Source of the DNA: an uncultured Eubacteriales bacterium | GTDB taxonomy: Bacteria; Bacillota; Clostridia; UBA1381 | DNA: 27,905 nt | Reading direction: 5' to 3' | Assembly: GCA_905199755.1 (NCBI GenBank) | Contig: CAJKHT010000035.1 | Location: forward strand, 1 to 27,905 | Shown: positions 1 through 7,495 of the stretch, one piece after another | Position numbering within the stretch: position 1 is the first letter of the stretch | Layout: every line of letters starts with the position of its first letter | Translations under genes and position numbers: made by a program | The notes under the pieces: model-generated | The model's input: the letters and a program-made list of their open reading frames with translations, nothing else | What the model was told of the DNA's origin: nothing | Database searches by the model: none

Positions 1-233
1 GTGTGCAGAGCGGAAAAACAATAATGATTTTAAAGGATTCATATGCGAATGCCTTTATACCGTGGCTGATAGGCAGCTACAGCCGCATTATACTGATGGA
101 TCCGCGTAACTGTGCGGATAATATAAATTATGTGCTTAAGGAGTACGCTCCCGAGGAATGCCTTATAATGAATTATATATTTACCACAACATTTGAGGAT
201 TACAGTAATGCAGCAAAAAATTTAATGAAATAA
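1..233 (+). CDS. 3' end of a DHHW/SGNH-hydrolase-like protein (partial)
   Basis: The reading frame is open from the left edge, so the start lies outside the window; about 76 residues remain. The visible part contains LKDSYANAFIPWL followed by IILMDPR. This matches the C-terminal block of DHHW-family proteins (a Ser/Asp SGNH-hydrolase-like family, often extracellular or membrane-attached, encoded near polysaccharide acetylation genes), where the pattern is roughly K-D-S-(x)-(A/G)-N-A-F-x-P and then D-P-R. The catalytic Asp/His block found further upstream in such proteins is not visible. The GTG at position 3 is only the first in-frame start codon inside the window. Family assignment is by motif memory. 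Confidence 0.6.
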   Translation, partial: VQSGKTIMILKDSYANAFIPWLIGSYSRIILMDPRNCADNINYVLKEYAPEECLIMNYIFTTTFEDYSNAAKNLMK

Positions 234-250
234 ATTCATCGGAGGACTTG

Positions 251-364
251 ATGCCGCAGTATCAAAGTCGAGAAGATGTCGGGTGCGCCCGGTTATATGC
301 GAAAACGTATAATCGGACGTTCTTTTTTATCTCAATGGTGTTTGCCGCAGGGGCGGCAGTATAG
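251..364 (+). CDS. Possible 37-codon leader ORF upstream of the MATE gene
   Basis: An ATG at 251 is preceded by GGAGG (241-245) at a five-base spacing, a strong Clostridial ribosome binding site. The frame runs 37 codons to a TAG at 362-364. This stop overlaps the ribosome binding site (363-369) of the MATE gene, as expected for translational coupling or a leader peptide. The predicted peptide begins MPQYQSREDV and ends with a hydrophobic stretch (FFFISMVFAAGAAV). It could instead be the remnant of a longer gene: its first residues faintly resemble an oligoendopeptidase F start. Composition alone does not prove that it is expressed. Confidence 0.3.
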   Translation: MPQYQSREDVGCARLYAKTYNRTFFFISMVFAAGAAV

Positions 365-369
365 GAGGG
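363..369 (+). promoter_or_regulatory. Ribosome binding site that fixes the MATE start at 375
   Basis: AGGAGGG lies five bases before the ATG at 375. Longer in-frame starts (from 276) would add a basic stretch that does not resemble a MATE N-terminus and have no ribosome binding site, so 375 is preferred. Confidence 0.7.
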
Positions 370-374
370 TTATT

Positions 375-1706
375 ATGAAAATAAGTTTATCGGAGCATTT
401 TACTTATGGAAAGCTGTTCAGATTTGTGCTGCCGTCGGTAATTATGATGGTTTTTACTTCAATCTACGGAGTGGTGGACGGATTGTTTGTGTCCAATTTT
501 GTCGGTAAAACCGCATTTGCGGCGGTCAACCTTATAATGCCGCTGCTTATGGGTATAAGTTCGGTAGGGTTTATGATTGGTACGGGAGGCTGTGCACTTG
601 TTACAAAGACGCTGGGAGAGGGTCAGCATGAAAAAGCGGAAAAATATTTTTCCATGCTTATTTATGCGACGGTCATAAGCGGCATTATAATAAGTATTAT
701 AACTCATATTGTTCTTGTACCCGTGTTAAAACTCATGGGTGCTACGGAATCGCTTATGAATGACTGTGTAATCTATGGCAGAATTTTAATTACGTTTCAG
801 ACAGCGTTTATGCTTCAAAATGTGTTTCAGAGTTTTTTTGCGGCAGCGGAAAAACCGCGTCTCGGCTTGCTTATGACGGTAGCCGCAGGAATGACAAATA
901 TTGTGCTTGACGCATTGTTTGTCGGCGTGTTCCGATGGGGAGTGGCGGGGGCGGCAGCCGCTACCGTCATGAGTCAGATTGTCGGAGGGGTTGTACCGTT
1001 ATTCTATTTTGCACGCAAAAACGGCAGTCTGCTCAGGATTGTAAAACCCGAATTTCACGGAAAAATGCTTTTAAAGGCATGTGCAAACGGTTCGTCGGAA
1101 ATGCTTACGAGCATATCATCATCGCTTGTAAGTACATTGTATAATCTGCACCTTATGGAGCTTGCAGGCGAAAACGGTGTTGCCGCATACGGTGTGCTTA
1201 TGTATGTAAATTTTATTTATGTGGCGATATTTATAGGATATGCAATCGGTTCCGCGCCTATTGTCGGATATAATTACGGTGCGGCAAACTATAAAGAATT
1301 GAAGAACATGTTAAGAAAAAGCCTTATAACAATCAGTGTGACGGGACTTGTGCTTACCACTGCGGCGGAACTGCTGGCAGCACCGATGTCAACACTGTTT
1401 GTAGGCTATGACCGCGAATTGTTTGAGCTTACGAAAAACGGATTCAGATTGTATTCCTTCTGCTTTTTAATAAACGGGTTTAACATTTTCGGTTCGTCAT
1501 TTTTTACGGCACTTAATAACGGAGCTGTTTCGGCGGCAATTTCGTTTATGAGAACGCTTGTATTTCAGATTATTGTTATATCAATAATGCCGGCGCTGTT
1601 CGGAATAAACGGTATATGGATTTCGGTTACGGCAGCGGAGCTGCTGTCTTTGGCTGTTACGCTGATATTCCTTATTACAAACAGAAAAAAATATAACTAT
1701 GCGTGA
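375..1706 (+). CDS. MATE family efflux transporter (MepA-like)
   Basis: This 443-residue, strongly hydrophobic protein carries features of the multidrug and toxic compound extrusion family, which exports cationic drugs or metabolites using a Na+ or H+ gradient. The N-terminus (LFRFVLPSVIMMVFTSIY, then VVDGLFVSNFVG) is the classical MATE first helix and loop. The segment IGTGGCALVTKTLGEGQ is typical of the second helix and its cytosolic loop. A second related half (APIVGYNYGAANYKELK) shows the internal duplication of the family, and length and about twelve hydrophobic segments match. The start at 375 is chosen from its ribosome binding site. Just downstream lies a relic of a LysR-type regulator on the opposite strand. 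Substrate cannot be read from sequence. Confidence 0.9.
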   Translation: MKISLSEHFTYGKLFRFVLPSVIMMVFTSIYGVVDGLFVSNFVGKTAFAAVNLIMPLLMGISSVGFMIGTGGCALVTKTLGEGQHEKAEKYFSMLIYATVISGIIISIITHIVLVPVLKLMGATESLMNDCVIYGRILITFQTAFMLQNVFQSFFAAAEKPRLGLLMTVAAGMTNIVLDALFVGVFRWGVAGAAAATVMSQIVGGVVPLFYFARKNGSLLRIVKPEFHGKMLLKACANGSSEMLTSISSSLVSTLYNLHLMELAGENGVAAYGVLMYVNFIYVAIFIGYAIGSAPIVGYNYGAANYKELKNMLRKSLITISVTGLVLTTAAELLAAPMSTLFVGYDRELFELTKNGFRLYSFCFLINGFNIFGSSFFTALNNGAVSAAISFMRTLVFQIIVISIMPALFGINGIWISVTAAELLSLAVTLIFLITNRKKYNYA

Positions 1707-1719
1707 AACGGATTGACAC

Positions 1720-1797
1720 AAAAAAACAAGCCGCGATATATTTTCCGGAGTTATTTTTTTGGAAAAATATTTCGCAATTCGGCTTGTTTTTTGTTTA
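1720..1797. terminator. Bidirectional rho-independent terminator after the MATE gene
   Basis: Outer arms ACAAGCCG (1726-1733) and CGGCTTGT (1780-1787) enclose inner arms ATATTTTCC (1738-1746) and GGAAAAATAT (1761-1770). They are flanked by an A-run (1720-1726) and a T-run (1787-1792). The structure can stop transcription from the MATE gene, and also minus-strand transcription. Confidence 0.8.
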
Positions 1798-2018
1798 ATT
1801 TTTGTATATTTCTTTGAAAAAATCGATAAAAGCTTTCATGGAATTTGTGCCATAATTGCCACATTGTAAAGCAAATCATATGTCGCTTTCGGCAAGAGAC
1901 ACTATTTCCTGCGCCCTGCGTTTTAAAAGCAGTCCGTCATTTGTAAGAATAATGCTGTGATTGCTTCTTTCAAAGTACACTATATAAGAAATGCCTCGTC
2001 AACATATCTGCCGTTTTA
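1795..2018 (-). pseudogene. Relic of a LysR-type transcriptional regulator
   Basis: On the minus strand several separate pieces of a LysR-type regulator can be read, joined by deletions and frame changes. At about 2014-1988 a piece reads TADML then TRHF, resembling the recognition helix. At 1980-1876 the frame reads FERSNHSIILTNDGLLLKRR followed by AQEIVSLAE, a near-perfect end of the LysR winged helix and start of the linker helix, then TGA. In another frame at about 1886-1845 is TYDLLYNVAIMAQ, resembling the LysR effector-domain block. At 1842-1795 is SMKAFIDFFKEIYKN and a stop, resembling the usual LysR C-terminus. About 300 codons are thus reduced to roughly 220 bases, so no functional product is expected. 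Identification is by motif memory. Confidence 0.7.
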
Positions 2019-2022
2019 AACA

Positions 2023-2060
2023 AATTAAAAACAGGCGAAATCATCAAAATGAATCCGCCC
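2023..2060 (-). terminator. Rho-independent terminator of the yfmF-yfmH operon
   Basis: Read on the minus strand, GGCGGATTCAT and ATGATTTCGCC (arms within 2059-2034) pair over about ten positions around a four-base loop. They are followed by TGTTTTTAATTTG. This lies 15 bases past the stop of yfmH. Confidence 0.75.
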
Positions 2061-2074
2061 GTTTCCGATTTGCG

Positions 2075-3364
2075 TTATATTGGGTTTACGACCGAAAGCG
2101 CAGAGCTTTCATTTCTGAAATGCTTGTCAAAACGCGCCTTTATATCTTCAAAGGTTACTGCCTTATAGGTGTCGTAATAATCAAAATAATCAATTCCCAT
2201 AAAGAACAGCTGCAAATATGCTCCGGCATATTCTTCAACATCGTTATGCGAACGGATATAATCGCCCCATACAACCTTTTTAATGCGGTTGTAATCGTCC
2301 TCGCTTAGACCTTCTTTTCTCAGTCTGTCAATTTCCGCTTTCATTTCCTCATATACCTTTTTTGGATTTTTCGATTCACCGTCAATTGACGAAAAAGCGT
2401 AATCCGGCTGCATGGTATATTCGTAATTGAAACGGGAATTTATAAGTCCTTCCTCATAAAGCTTTTTATAGAAACGTGAGCTTTTGCCGAAAATCATCTG
2501 CATGAGTATTGTCATTTCAATATCTTTTTTCAAAAGCTTTTCGCCGCCATAACCCGTATCGTTATCCTTGTAGCCTGCCATAAACAGCGGTATTGCAACG
2601 CTCAGGCTCTGTTCGGAGTATTGTTTTGCGACATGCTCTGGCTCATCGGCATAAATTCTCTTTATTTCCTCGTTAAACGGCTCGTTCTTCTTTATGCCTT
2701 TTTCAATGACATCGAGTATTTTTTCGGCATCAACATCTCCAACGATTACCAATGCCATGTTGGAAAGATTGTAGAACGTATTGTAGCACTTGTACAGATA
2801 TTCGGGTGTGATTTCACTTATACTCTCAACCGTACCGGCAATTTCTTTCTTAACCGGGTGATTGTTGTACAGACAGCCCAGAAAATTGAAAAATACTTTC
2901 CAGCCGCCGTTATCATCGTACATTCTTATTTCCTGACCGATTATGCCCTGTTCTTTTTCGACGCTTTCCTTTGTAAAATACGGTGACTGAACATAATCCA
3001 AAAGCGCCGAAAGGTTTTCCTCTATGTTTGAGGTTGCCGTAAACAGATATGCAGTCATGTTAAAGCTTGTAAATGCGTTTGCGTTTCCACCGTATTTTGA
3101 AAATTTATCGAATACATTGCTGCCATCCGGCTGGTCAAACATTTTGTGTTCAAGATAGTGAGCGATGCCGTCGGGAACCTCCGTAATTTCCTTTTCGCCG
3201 GGTACTATGAACTTTGAATCCACAGAGCCGTATTTTGTGCCGAATATAGCATAACAGTTGCTGTAATCCTTTTTCGGAACAATCCGTATATCAAGACCGG
3301 AGGAGTGTGTTCCGAAATAAATGCTTTCGCCCGTCAGCTCGCTTGTTTTTTTGTTAAGCTTCAT
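2075..3364 (-). CDS. yfmH: M16-family zinc peptidase-like protein YfmH
   Basis: This 429-residue protein is an M16 (pitrilysin/insulinase) metallopeptidase homologue. It has the inverted zinc motif HYLEH (His69, Glu72, His73) within GIAHYLEHKMFDQPDG. A downstream Glu in EKEQGIIGQEIRMY (about Glu145) is the likely third zinc ligand. After the motif, YGGNANAFTSF is the usual M16 block. It is the catalytic-type partner of the adjacent YfmF-like protein; in Bacillus the pair (ymfF/ymfH) is linked to modification of elongation factor P, and M16 pairs commonly form heterodimers. Its ATG follows directly on the stop of yfmF, with GGAGG inside the end of that gene, so the two are translationally coupled. 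No signal peptide is seen, so it is cytoplasmic. Confidence 0.88.
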   Translation of the reverse strand: MKLNKKTSELTGESIYFGTHSSGLDIRIVPKKDYSNCYAIFGTKYGSVDSKFIVPGEKEITEVPDGIAHYLEHKMFDQPDGSNVFDKFSKYGGNANAFTSFNMTAYLFTATSNIEENLSALLDYVQSPYFTKESVEKEQGIIGQEIRMYDDNGGWKVFFNFLGCLYNNHPVKKEIAGTVESISEITPEYLYKCYNTFYNLSNMALVIVGDVDAEKILDVIEKGIKKNEPFNEEIKRIYADEPEHVAKQYSEQSLSVAIPLFMAGYKDNDTGYGGEKLLKKDIEMTILMQMIFGKSSRFYKKLYEEGLINSRFNYEYTMQPDYAFSSIDGESKNPKKVYEEMKAEIDRLRKEGLSEDDYNRIKKVVWGDYIRSHNDVEEYAGAYLQLFFMGIDYFDYYDTYKAVTFEDIKARFDKHFRNESSALSVVNPI

Positions 3365-4636
3365 TTATTTCTCCTCCTTTCCCGTAAGAAAATACACCGT
3401 GTTAAGCTTCAGCTTTTGTGCCGCATGCTGTATATCCTCTTTGGTGACTTTCTTTATTGCCGCTTTTTTGTCCTCAATATCGGCGGTTATTCCGATAACA
3501 TCTTCACCGAGATAAAAATTCTGCATCATGCGCTGATCGTCTTTAAGAGATTCAAGGCTGTTGAGCAGTGCATTTATGCTTGACTCAAATTCCTCATCGG
3601 AAATATCTCCGTTTTTGATGTTTTCAAGCTGTGCAAGCGTTTCATTGTATGCTTTTTCAAAGTTTTTGAACTCGATTCCCGAATTAACAATAAGCAGTCC
3701 TTTGTACTTTTCAAGCTGTGATGAAGCATAGTACGCAAGACTCAATTTTTCGCGCACATTGTTAAACAGCTTGGAATGTGCACCCGAACCGAATACGCTG
3801 TTCATAACCGTGAGAGCGGTGTAATCGGAATCCGTCGGTTTTGTATCGGTGGTAAAGCCTATCGAAAGCTTGCCCTGCATAACGTTCATTTCTTCAGTTA
3901 CGTTTTTAACGCCGGAGCAGCTTTTAAGTATTTCGGTGCGCGGAATATCCGCTTTTTCAAATGTCATGCCCGATACGGTTTCAGAAATTTTGTTTTTTAT
4001 TTCGGATATATCCGCATCTCCGCATACGTATATATCAATAAACGATGCGGTTATGATGCGTTTGTAGTATTCGTAAAGAGACTGTGCCGTGATGGCTGCT
4101 ATTTCTTCCTTGGTGCCGTACTGCGAAATGGCAAATGCACTGTCCCTGCACATTTCCTCGCTGCATCTGTCGGAGGCATATGTTCTCTTATCGTTTCTCA
4201 CTGCTTCAATTCTGTCTGCGGCATTGTTCTTTTCCTGTTCTGTAAAATCAGCCTTAAATGCACCGTTTTCCGTAACGGGTGCAAACAGCACGGATAATAA
4301 AAGCTTTGTGAGCGCGGAAAGAAGCCTTTCATTTTGCGGAGCGTATCTGTCGCTTATCACCTCTGCGTCAAAATACATGATGTGGTCTTCGCCGCGTTTC
4401 ATAACTGCCGCTCCGAATTTTGCCCCGTAAAGATTTTCGAGATATTTTGCGGTTGCCTCCGTATCGGGGCATAAGGCGCACCCTCTTTTGAGTACAAACG
4501 GCAAAAGTGCGTTGTACGGTGCGTCCTGTTTGTTGAGGCTTCTGTGGATATATACGCCCATGGTTGTTGTTTTAAGCTTTGTGAGCGGTATATAATGAAG
4601 CCGTATGTTGGAATTTATATTAATATTTTCAATCAT
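3365..4636 (-). CDS. yfmF: M16-like protein YfmF (no zinc motif)
   Basis: A 423-residue M16-fold protein and the first gene of a two-gene operon with yfmH. The N-terminal part (IRLHYIPLTKLKTTTMGVYI, then LENLYGAKFGAAVMKRGEDH) is characteristic of YfmF-type proteins. In place of HxxEH there is only a short region around LLPFVLKRG, so it should be catalytically inactive and act as the non-peptidase half of a heterodimer. The second M16 domain appears around residues 200-400, with NSVFGSGAHSKLFNNVREK and SLAYYASS, the usual substrate-clamp region. It is cytoplasmic. The start at 4636 follows GGAAA, and a good promoter lies 35-63 bases upstream. Confidence 0.85.
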   Translation of the reverse strand: MIENININSNIRLHYIPLTKLKTTTMGVYIHRSLNKQDAPYNALLPFVLKRGCALCPDTEATAKYLENLYGAKFGAAVMKRGEDHIMYFDAEVISDRYAPQNERLLSALTKLLLSVLFAPVTENGAFKADFTEQEKNNAADRIEAVRNDKRTYASDRCSEEMCRDSAFAISQYGTKEEIAAITAQSLYEYYKRIITASFIDIYVCGDADISEIKNKISETVSGMTFEKADIPRTEILKSCSGVKNVTEEMNVMQGKLSIGFTTDTKPTDSDYTALTVMNSVFGSGAHSKLFNNVREKLSLAYYASSQLEKYKGLLIVNSGIEFKNFEKAYNETLAQLENIKNGDISDEEFESSINALLNSLESLKDDQRMMQNFYLGEDVIGITADIEDKKAAIKKVTKEDIQHAAQKLKLNTVYFLTGKEEK

Positions 4637-4670
4637 GCCGATTTCCTTTCATTGGTATTATTATAGGTTT

Positions 4671-4699
4671 ATTTTACTCCATTTTTATGAAAAAGTCAA
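4671..4699 (-). promoter_or_regulatory. Predicted sigma-A promoter for yfmF-yfmH
   Basis: On the minus strand TTGACT (4699-4694), a 17-base spacer and TAAAAT (4676-4671) lie just upstream of yfmF. The -35 box abuts the stop codon of gpr, so the operon can fire independently of the spore gene. Confidence 0.65.
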
Positions 4700-5563
4700 T
4701 CATCTTACATAACATTCTATTTCTTCAAGCGACATTTGCGGCTGGAGAGCCTTGTTTATTCCGTTTGCGACTGTTTTTGCCATGCGTTCGATAACAAGGT
4801 CTATATCTTTTGTTGTTACCATGAGCGGAGCAAGCTCTTTGGGGATTTCCACCTTTGATATTGATGCAGCATCGATAACGGTCGGGACACCGATTGCGAT
4901 GACTTTGATGCCCAGAGTTTTTTCATTAAGACCTTTTCTGTCGTTTCCGACGCCTGCACCGGGCTGTATTCCCGTATCGGCTATCTGTATTGTTGTACTC
5001 AGACGGTTGATGTCTGCCGCCGCAAGTGCGTCAACCGCAATCACAAGCCCGGGATTTGTTATATCGGCTATTCCCTTTATTATCTGCGCTGTCTCAATGC
5101 CGGTTGTGCCGAGAACGCCGGGGGCAATTGCACATACGCTGCCCGCTTCGCCGAATAAATGCTCCATATGCTCTTTAAGATGATTTGTAACAAGCAGATT
5201 TGAAACAACCGCACAGCCGAGTGCATCGGGGGTTATGTCGCGGTTTCCCAGACCTGCCACAAGCGTTGTCATGCCGCTGCCGATATGTGCCATGCCTGTC
5301 AGCTCGTCAGCGATTATCTCAACCGCCTTTTCATAATCCTCGGGACTGTACCTGAGTCCCGGTGCTTCAATAGTGACATATGTTCCCTGTGCTTTTTGCA
5401 GCAGCTTTTCCGCGCGCTCGGTTGAGATTTTTACGCGTACAACCTTTATTGTGCCGTGCTCCTCCGTTCTTACATCAACGCCGTCAATCTTTTCGGCATC
5501 GTGCTTTCGGCTCAATTCGTGAGCTTCGACGGCTAAGTCCGTTCTGATACTCTGCATAAACAT
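4700..5563 (-). CDS. gpr: GPR endopeptidase (germination protease)
   Basis: This 287-residue protein matches the spore protease that degrades small acid-soluble spore proteins during germination. The N-terminus SIRTDLAVEAHE is the short propeptide region, whose removal activates the zymogen in Bacillus. The two aspartates of the family active site are in TPDALG (Asp113) and VIAVDALAA (Asp178). The block TTIQIADTGIQPGAGVGN is nearly identical to that of known GPR proteins, and IGVPTVIDA follows. Length is slightly below the Bacillus enzyme (about 370). The product should be made in the forespore as an inactive precursor. I did not find a convincing forespore (sigma-G) promoter. Its presence is the main evidence that the organism forms endospores. 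GGAGG precedes the ATG. Confidence 0.95.
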   Translation of the reverse strand: MFMQSIRTDLAVEAHELSRKHDAEKIDGVDVRTEEHGTIKVVRVKISTERAEKLLQKAQGTYVTIEAPGLRYSPEDYEKAVEIIADELTGMAHIGSGMTTLVAGLGNRDITPDALGCAVVSNLLVTNHLKEHMEHLFGEAGSVCAIAPGVLGTTGIETAQIIKGIADITNPGLVIAVDALAAADINRLSTTIQIADTGIQPGAGVGNDRKGLNEKTLGIKVIAIGVPTVIDAASISKVEIPKELAPLMVTTKDIDLVIERMAKTVANGINKALQPQMSLEEIECYVR

Positions 5564-5631
5564 TCCTCCGTTTCATAATCGTAATTAGCATTTGCAGACC
5601 TGTGAAAATTTAAACGGAAAATTTATATTTG

Positions 5632-5663
5632 TTTATAAAAAGTTTAGAATTGTATTATATAAT
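5632..5663 (+). promoter_or_regulatory. Possible promoter of the eight-gene operon
   Basis: TATAAT (5658-5663) lies in a very AT-rich spacer upstream of the secreted-protein gene. The best upstream hexamer, TTTATA (5632-5637), is at a poor 20-base spacing, so the -35 is weak and may need an activator. A 14-base palindrome, GAAAAAGCTTTTTC (5694-5707), lies between it and the ribosome binding site. Confidence 0.35.
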
Positions 5664-5735
5664 GTTTATAAAGGGACGTTAAAATAGAATTATGAAAAAG
5701 CTTTTTCGTTATGATATGTTTAGGAGGAAGATAAA

Positions 5736-6695
5736 ATGAATGTTAAGAAAAAGAGAACGGCAATTGCGGTATGCATAATAACGGGTACATGTATTCTTGC
5801 AGGCTCCGCATTTGCAAACTATTCTACGGCGAACGGATATGACGTATACAAAAAGGCGCTGAAAAATATGATTGGTATGGATAATTATACCATGGACGTC
5901 AGCATGTCGATCAGTGCGGACGATACCGAGGTGGCATCGGCTTCAATGCGTGAGCAGTATGCGAAAAATGAAAAGATTTCATTAAACCGTAAAGAGTCAA
6001 GCAGCTCGTTTGACAGTCGGTGGGATGAAACCAATATTATTGTTGAGGGTGATAAATTGTACACAATACGCAACAACAGTTCGGAGGAATACAGAGAAAA
6101 CGGCAAATGCTTTGTACAGAAAAACTACGGCTGGGACGGAACGCTTAATATAGAAGATGATTCCGAAAAAGATACCGTTGCAAAGGTTGTACGTTTCGGT
6201 GAACTGCTTACGGACGCGGTTGTCGGAGATTTGAAAAATAACTTTGTTTATGTTTCGGGTACCGAAAACGGCGGAGCAAAGTACAGTGTGAGCCTTGATG
6301 CGATACAGATACCAGAGCTTATAAATGCCGGAATATCTGCCTTGTGTTCGCTTAATGCCGCAGAGGGCGGAGACAGCGAATATGCAAGGAATTTGAGTTA
6401 TACGGACGCAGATTGGTATTTGTATAATGAATCGTCGCTTAAATCCGTGCAGTGTGATTTTGAGGTTGACGGTGAGGGCAGATTGGTTAATAATGATATA
6501 ACCGTGGTAATGCTGTCAACGGGAGCAAACAATGAAAGCCATACGCTTACGGTAAAAGCAGGACTTAATATGTCCGGCTGGGGAACAACCATGCCGGAGG
6601 GACTTCCCGAAGGTACAAAGGTGGAACAGTTACGTGACCTTTATGATGCATATGATGCTGACGAAACAAATGTTTCGGAGGAAACCGAAGGCTGA
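5736..6695 (+). CDS. Secreted protein of unknown function, head of the ABC/two-component/lar operon
   Basis: A 319-residue protein with an export signal: basic MNVKKKR, a hydrophobic stretch (TAIAVCIITGTCILAGS) and a likely signal peptidase I site after AFA (about residue 27). No lipobox is seen. The mature part is polar and appears beta-rich, with alternating patterns such as NYTMDVSMSISADDTEV and SHTLTVKAGLNMSGWGT. This could suit a LolA-like or lipoprotein-type beta fold, but I recognise no family. It ends in a charged tail. A strong ribosome binding site (AGGAGG, 5722-5727) precedes the ATG. It precedes an ABC transporter and a two-component system on the same strand with no terminator, so it may be an extracellular ligand-binding or sensing partner (inference). 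Confidence 0.75.
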   Translation: MNVKKKRTAIAVCIITGTCILAGSAFANYSTANGYDVYKKALKNMIGMDNYTMDVSMSISADDTEVASASMREQYAKNEKISLNRKESSSSFDSRWDETNIIVEGDKLYTIRNNSSEEYRENGKCFVQKNYGWDGTLNIEDDSEKDTVAKVVRFGELLTDAVVGDLKNNFVYVSGTENGGAKYSVSLDAIQIPELINAGISALCSLNAAEGGDSEYARNLSYTDADWYLYNESSLKSVQCDFEVDGEGRLVNNDITVVMLSTGANNESHTLTVKAGLNMSGWGTTMPEGLPEGTKVEQLRDLYDAYDADETNVSEETEG

Positions 6696-6705
6696 TTGCG
6701 CATGT

Positions 6706-6730
6706 GCTGCGGAATGTGAAATTCCGCAGC
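6706..6730 (+). other. Perfect 10-bp hairpin between the secreted-protein gene and the ABC ATPase gene
   Basis: GCTGCGGAAT (6706-6715), loop GTGAA (6716-6720), ATTCCGCAGC (6721-6730). No T-run follows, so it is not a standard terminator. It could be an mRNA stabilising or processing element that sets the ratio of the upstream gene to the rest of the operon. Confidence 0.65.
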
Positions 6731-6766
6731 CGTACAACAATATATGATTGAAAGGAACAGGTATAA

Positions 6767-7495
6767 ATGAGCATTATAGAAGTTCAGAATCTTACAAAGC
6801 TCTATAAAAACGGACGGGGAATAAAAAACATTTCTTTTACTGTGGAAAAGGGTGACATACTGGGACTTTTGGGGCCTAACGGCTCGGGAAAGACAACCAT
6901 CATGAAAGCTGTTACGGGGCTTCTTCGTCCCGACAGCGGTGAAATAAGAGTTTTCGGTCTCAGAAATGACGAGCATTTTGAGGAAATTATGCAACGCACA
7001 GGTGCACTTATAGAAGCCCCCGCAATCTATAAGGAGCTAAGTGCGTACAAAAATCTCAAAATTCATGCCGGAATGTATCCGGGAATAACCGACAGCCGGA
7101 TAGAACAGGTGCTTGAAACAGTGCATCTTGCGGAGTATAAAAAGGATAAAGCAGGCCGCTTTTCTCTCGGAATGAAGCAGAGACTCGGACTGGCAATTGC
7201 GCTTTTGACAAATCCGAAGCTTGTTATACTTGACGAGCCCGTAAACGGATTGGATATAGAGGGTGTTGTCGAGGTTCGTGAGATTATTAAAAAATTGAGC
7301 GAAAGAGGAGTTACATTCTTAATATCGAGTCATATGGCAGCGGAAATAGAGAAAACGTGTACAAAAACCGCGGTAATGTACGGCGGCGAGCTGGTTGCTT
7401 TCGATACAATGGAGGCTGCACTGCGGCTGAATCCGTCGCTTGAGGATTATTTCTTAAATACAGTAAAGGAAAAAAGGGGAGAAATTATAGTATGA
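6767..7495 (+). CDS. ABC transporter ATP-binding protein (BcrA/LanF type)
   Basis: A 242-residue ABC ATPase. Walker A is GPNGSGKTT (Lys42), the signature is FSLGMKQRLGLA (about 132-143), Walker B is LVILDEP (Glu157) and the switch histidine is in ISSHM (His189). The block GALIEAPAIYKELSAYKNL is typical of the BcrA/lantibiotic-immunity group, whose members pair with an ABC-2 permease to expel or shield against peptide antibiotics. Its stop overlaps the start of the permease gene (ATGA at 7492-7495). A histidine kinase and response regulator follow in the same operon, the usual layout of an antimicrobial-peptide detoxification module. Confidence 0.93.
   Translation: MSIIEVQNLTKLYKNGRGIKNISFTVEKGDILGLLGPNGSGKTTIMKAVTGLLRPDSGEIRVFGLRNDEHFEEIMQRTGALIEAPAIYKELSAYKNLKIHAGMYPGITDSRIEQVLETVHLAEYKKDKAGRFSLGMKQRLGLAIALLTNPKLVILDEPVNGLDIEGVVEVREIIKKLSERGVTFLISSHMAAEIEKTCTKTAVMYGGELVAFDTMEAALRLNPSLEDYFLNTVKEKRGEIIV

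Noticed and set aside
234..374. Riboswitch ahead of the MATE gene (guanidine or similar)
   Set aside because: Only a small GGGTGCGCCC hairpin was seen; no consensus of guanidine or azaaromatic riboswitches could be recognised.
1991..2308. Plus-strand 105-codon frame
   Set aside because: It is antisense to the end of yfmH and crosses the operon's terminator; no ribosome binding site or family likeness.
3776..4297. 173-codon open frame on the plus strand
   Set aside because: It lies wholly antisense to yfmF, whose protein has clear M16 family features; the plus frame has no ribosome binding site and a composition rich in Cys, Tyr and Phe.
5564..5735. Forespore (sigma-G) promoter for gpr
   Set aside because: I searched the upstream region on the minus strand for GHATR and CATWHTA-like boxes at proper spacing and found only poor matches, so none is listed.
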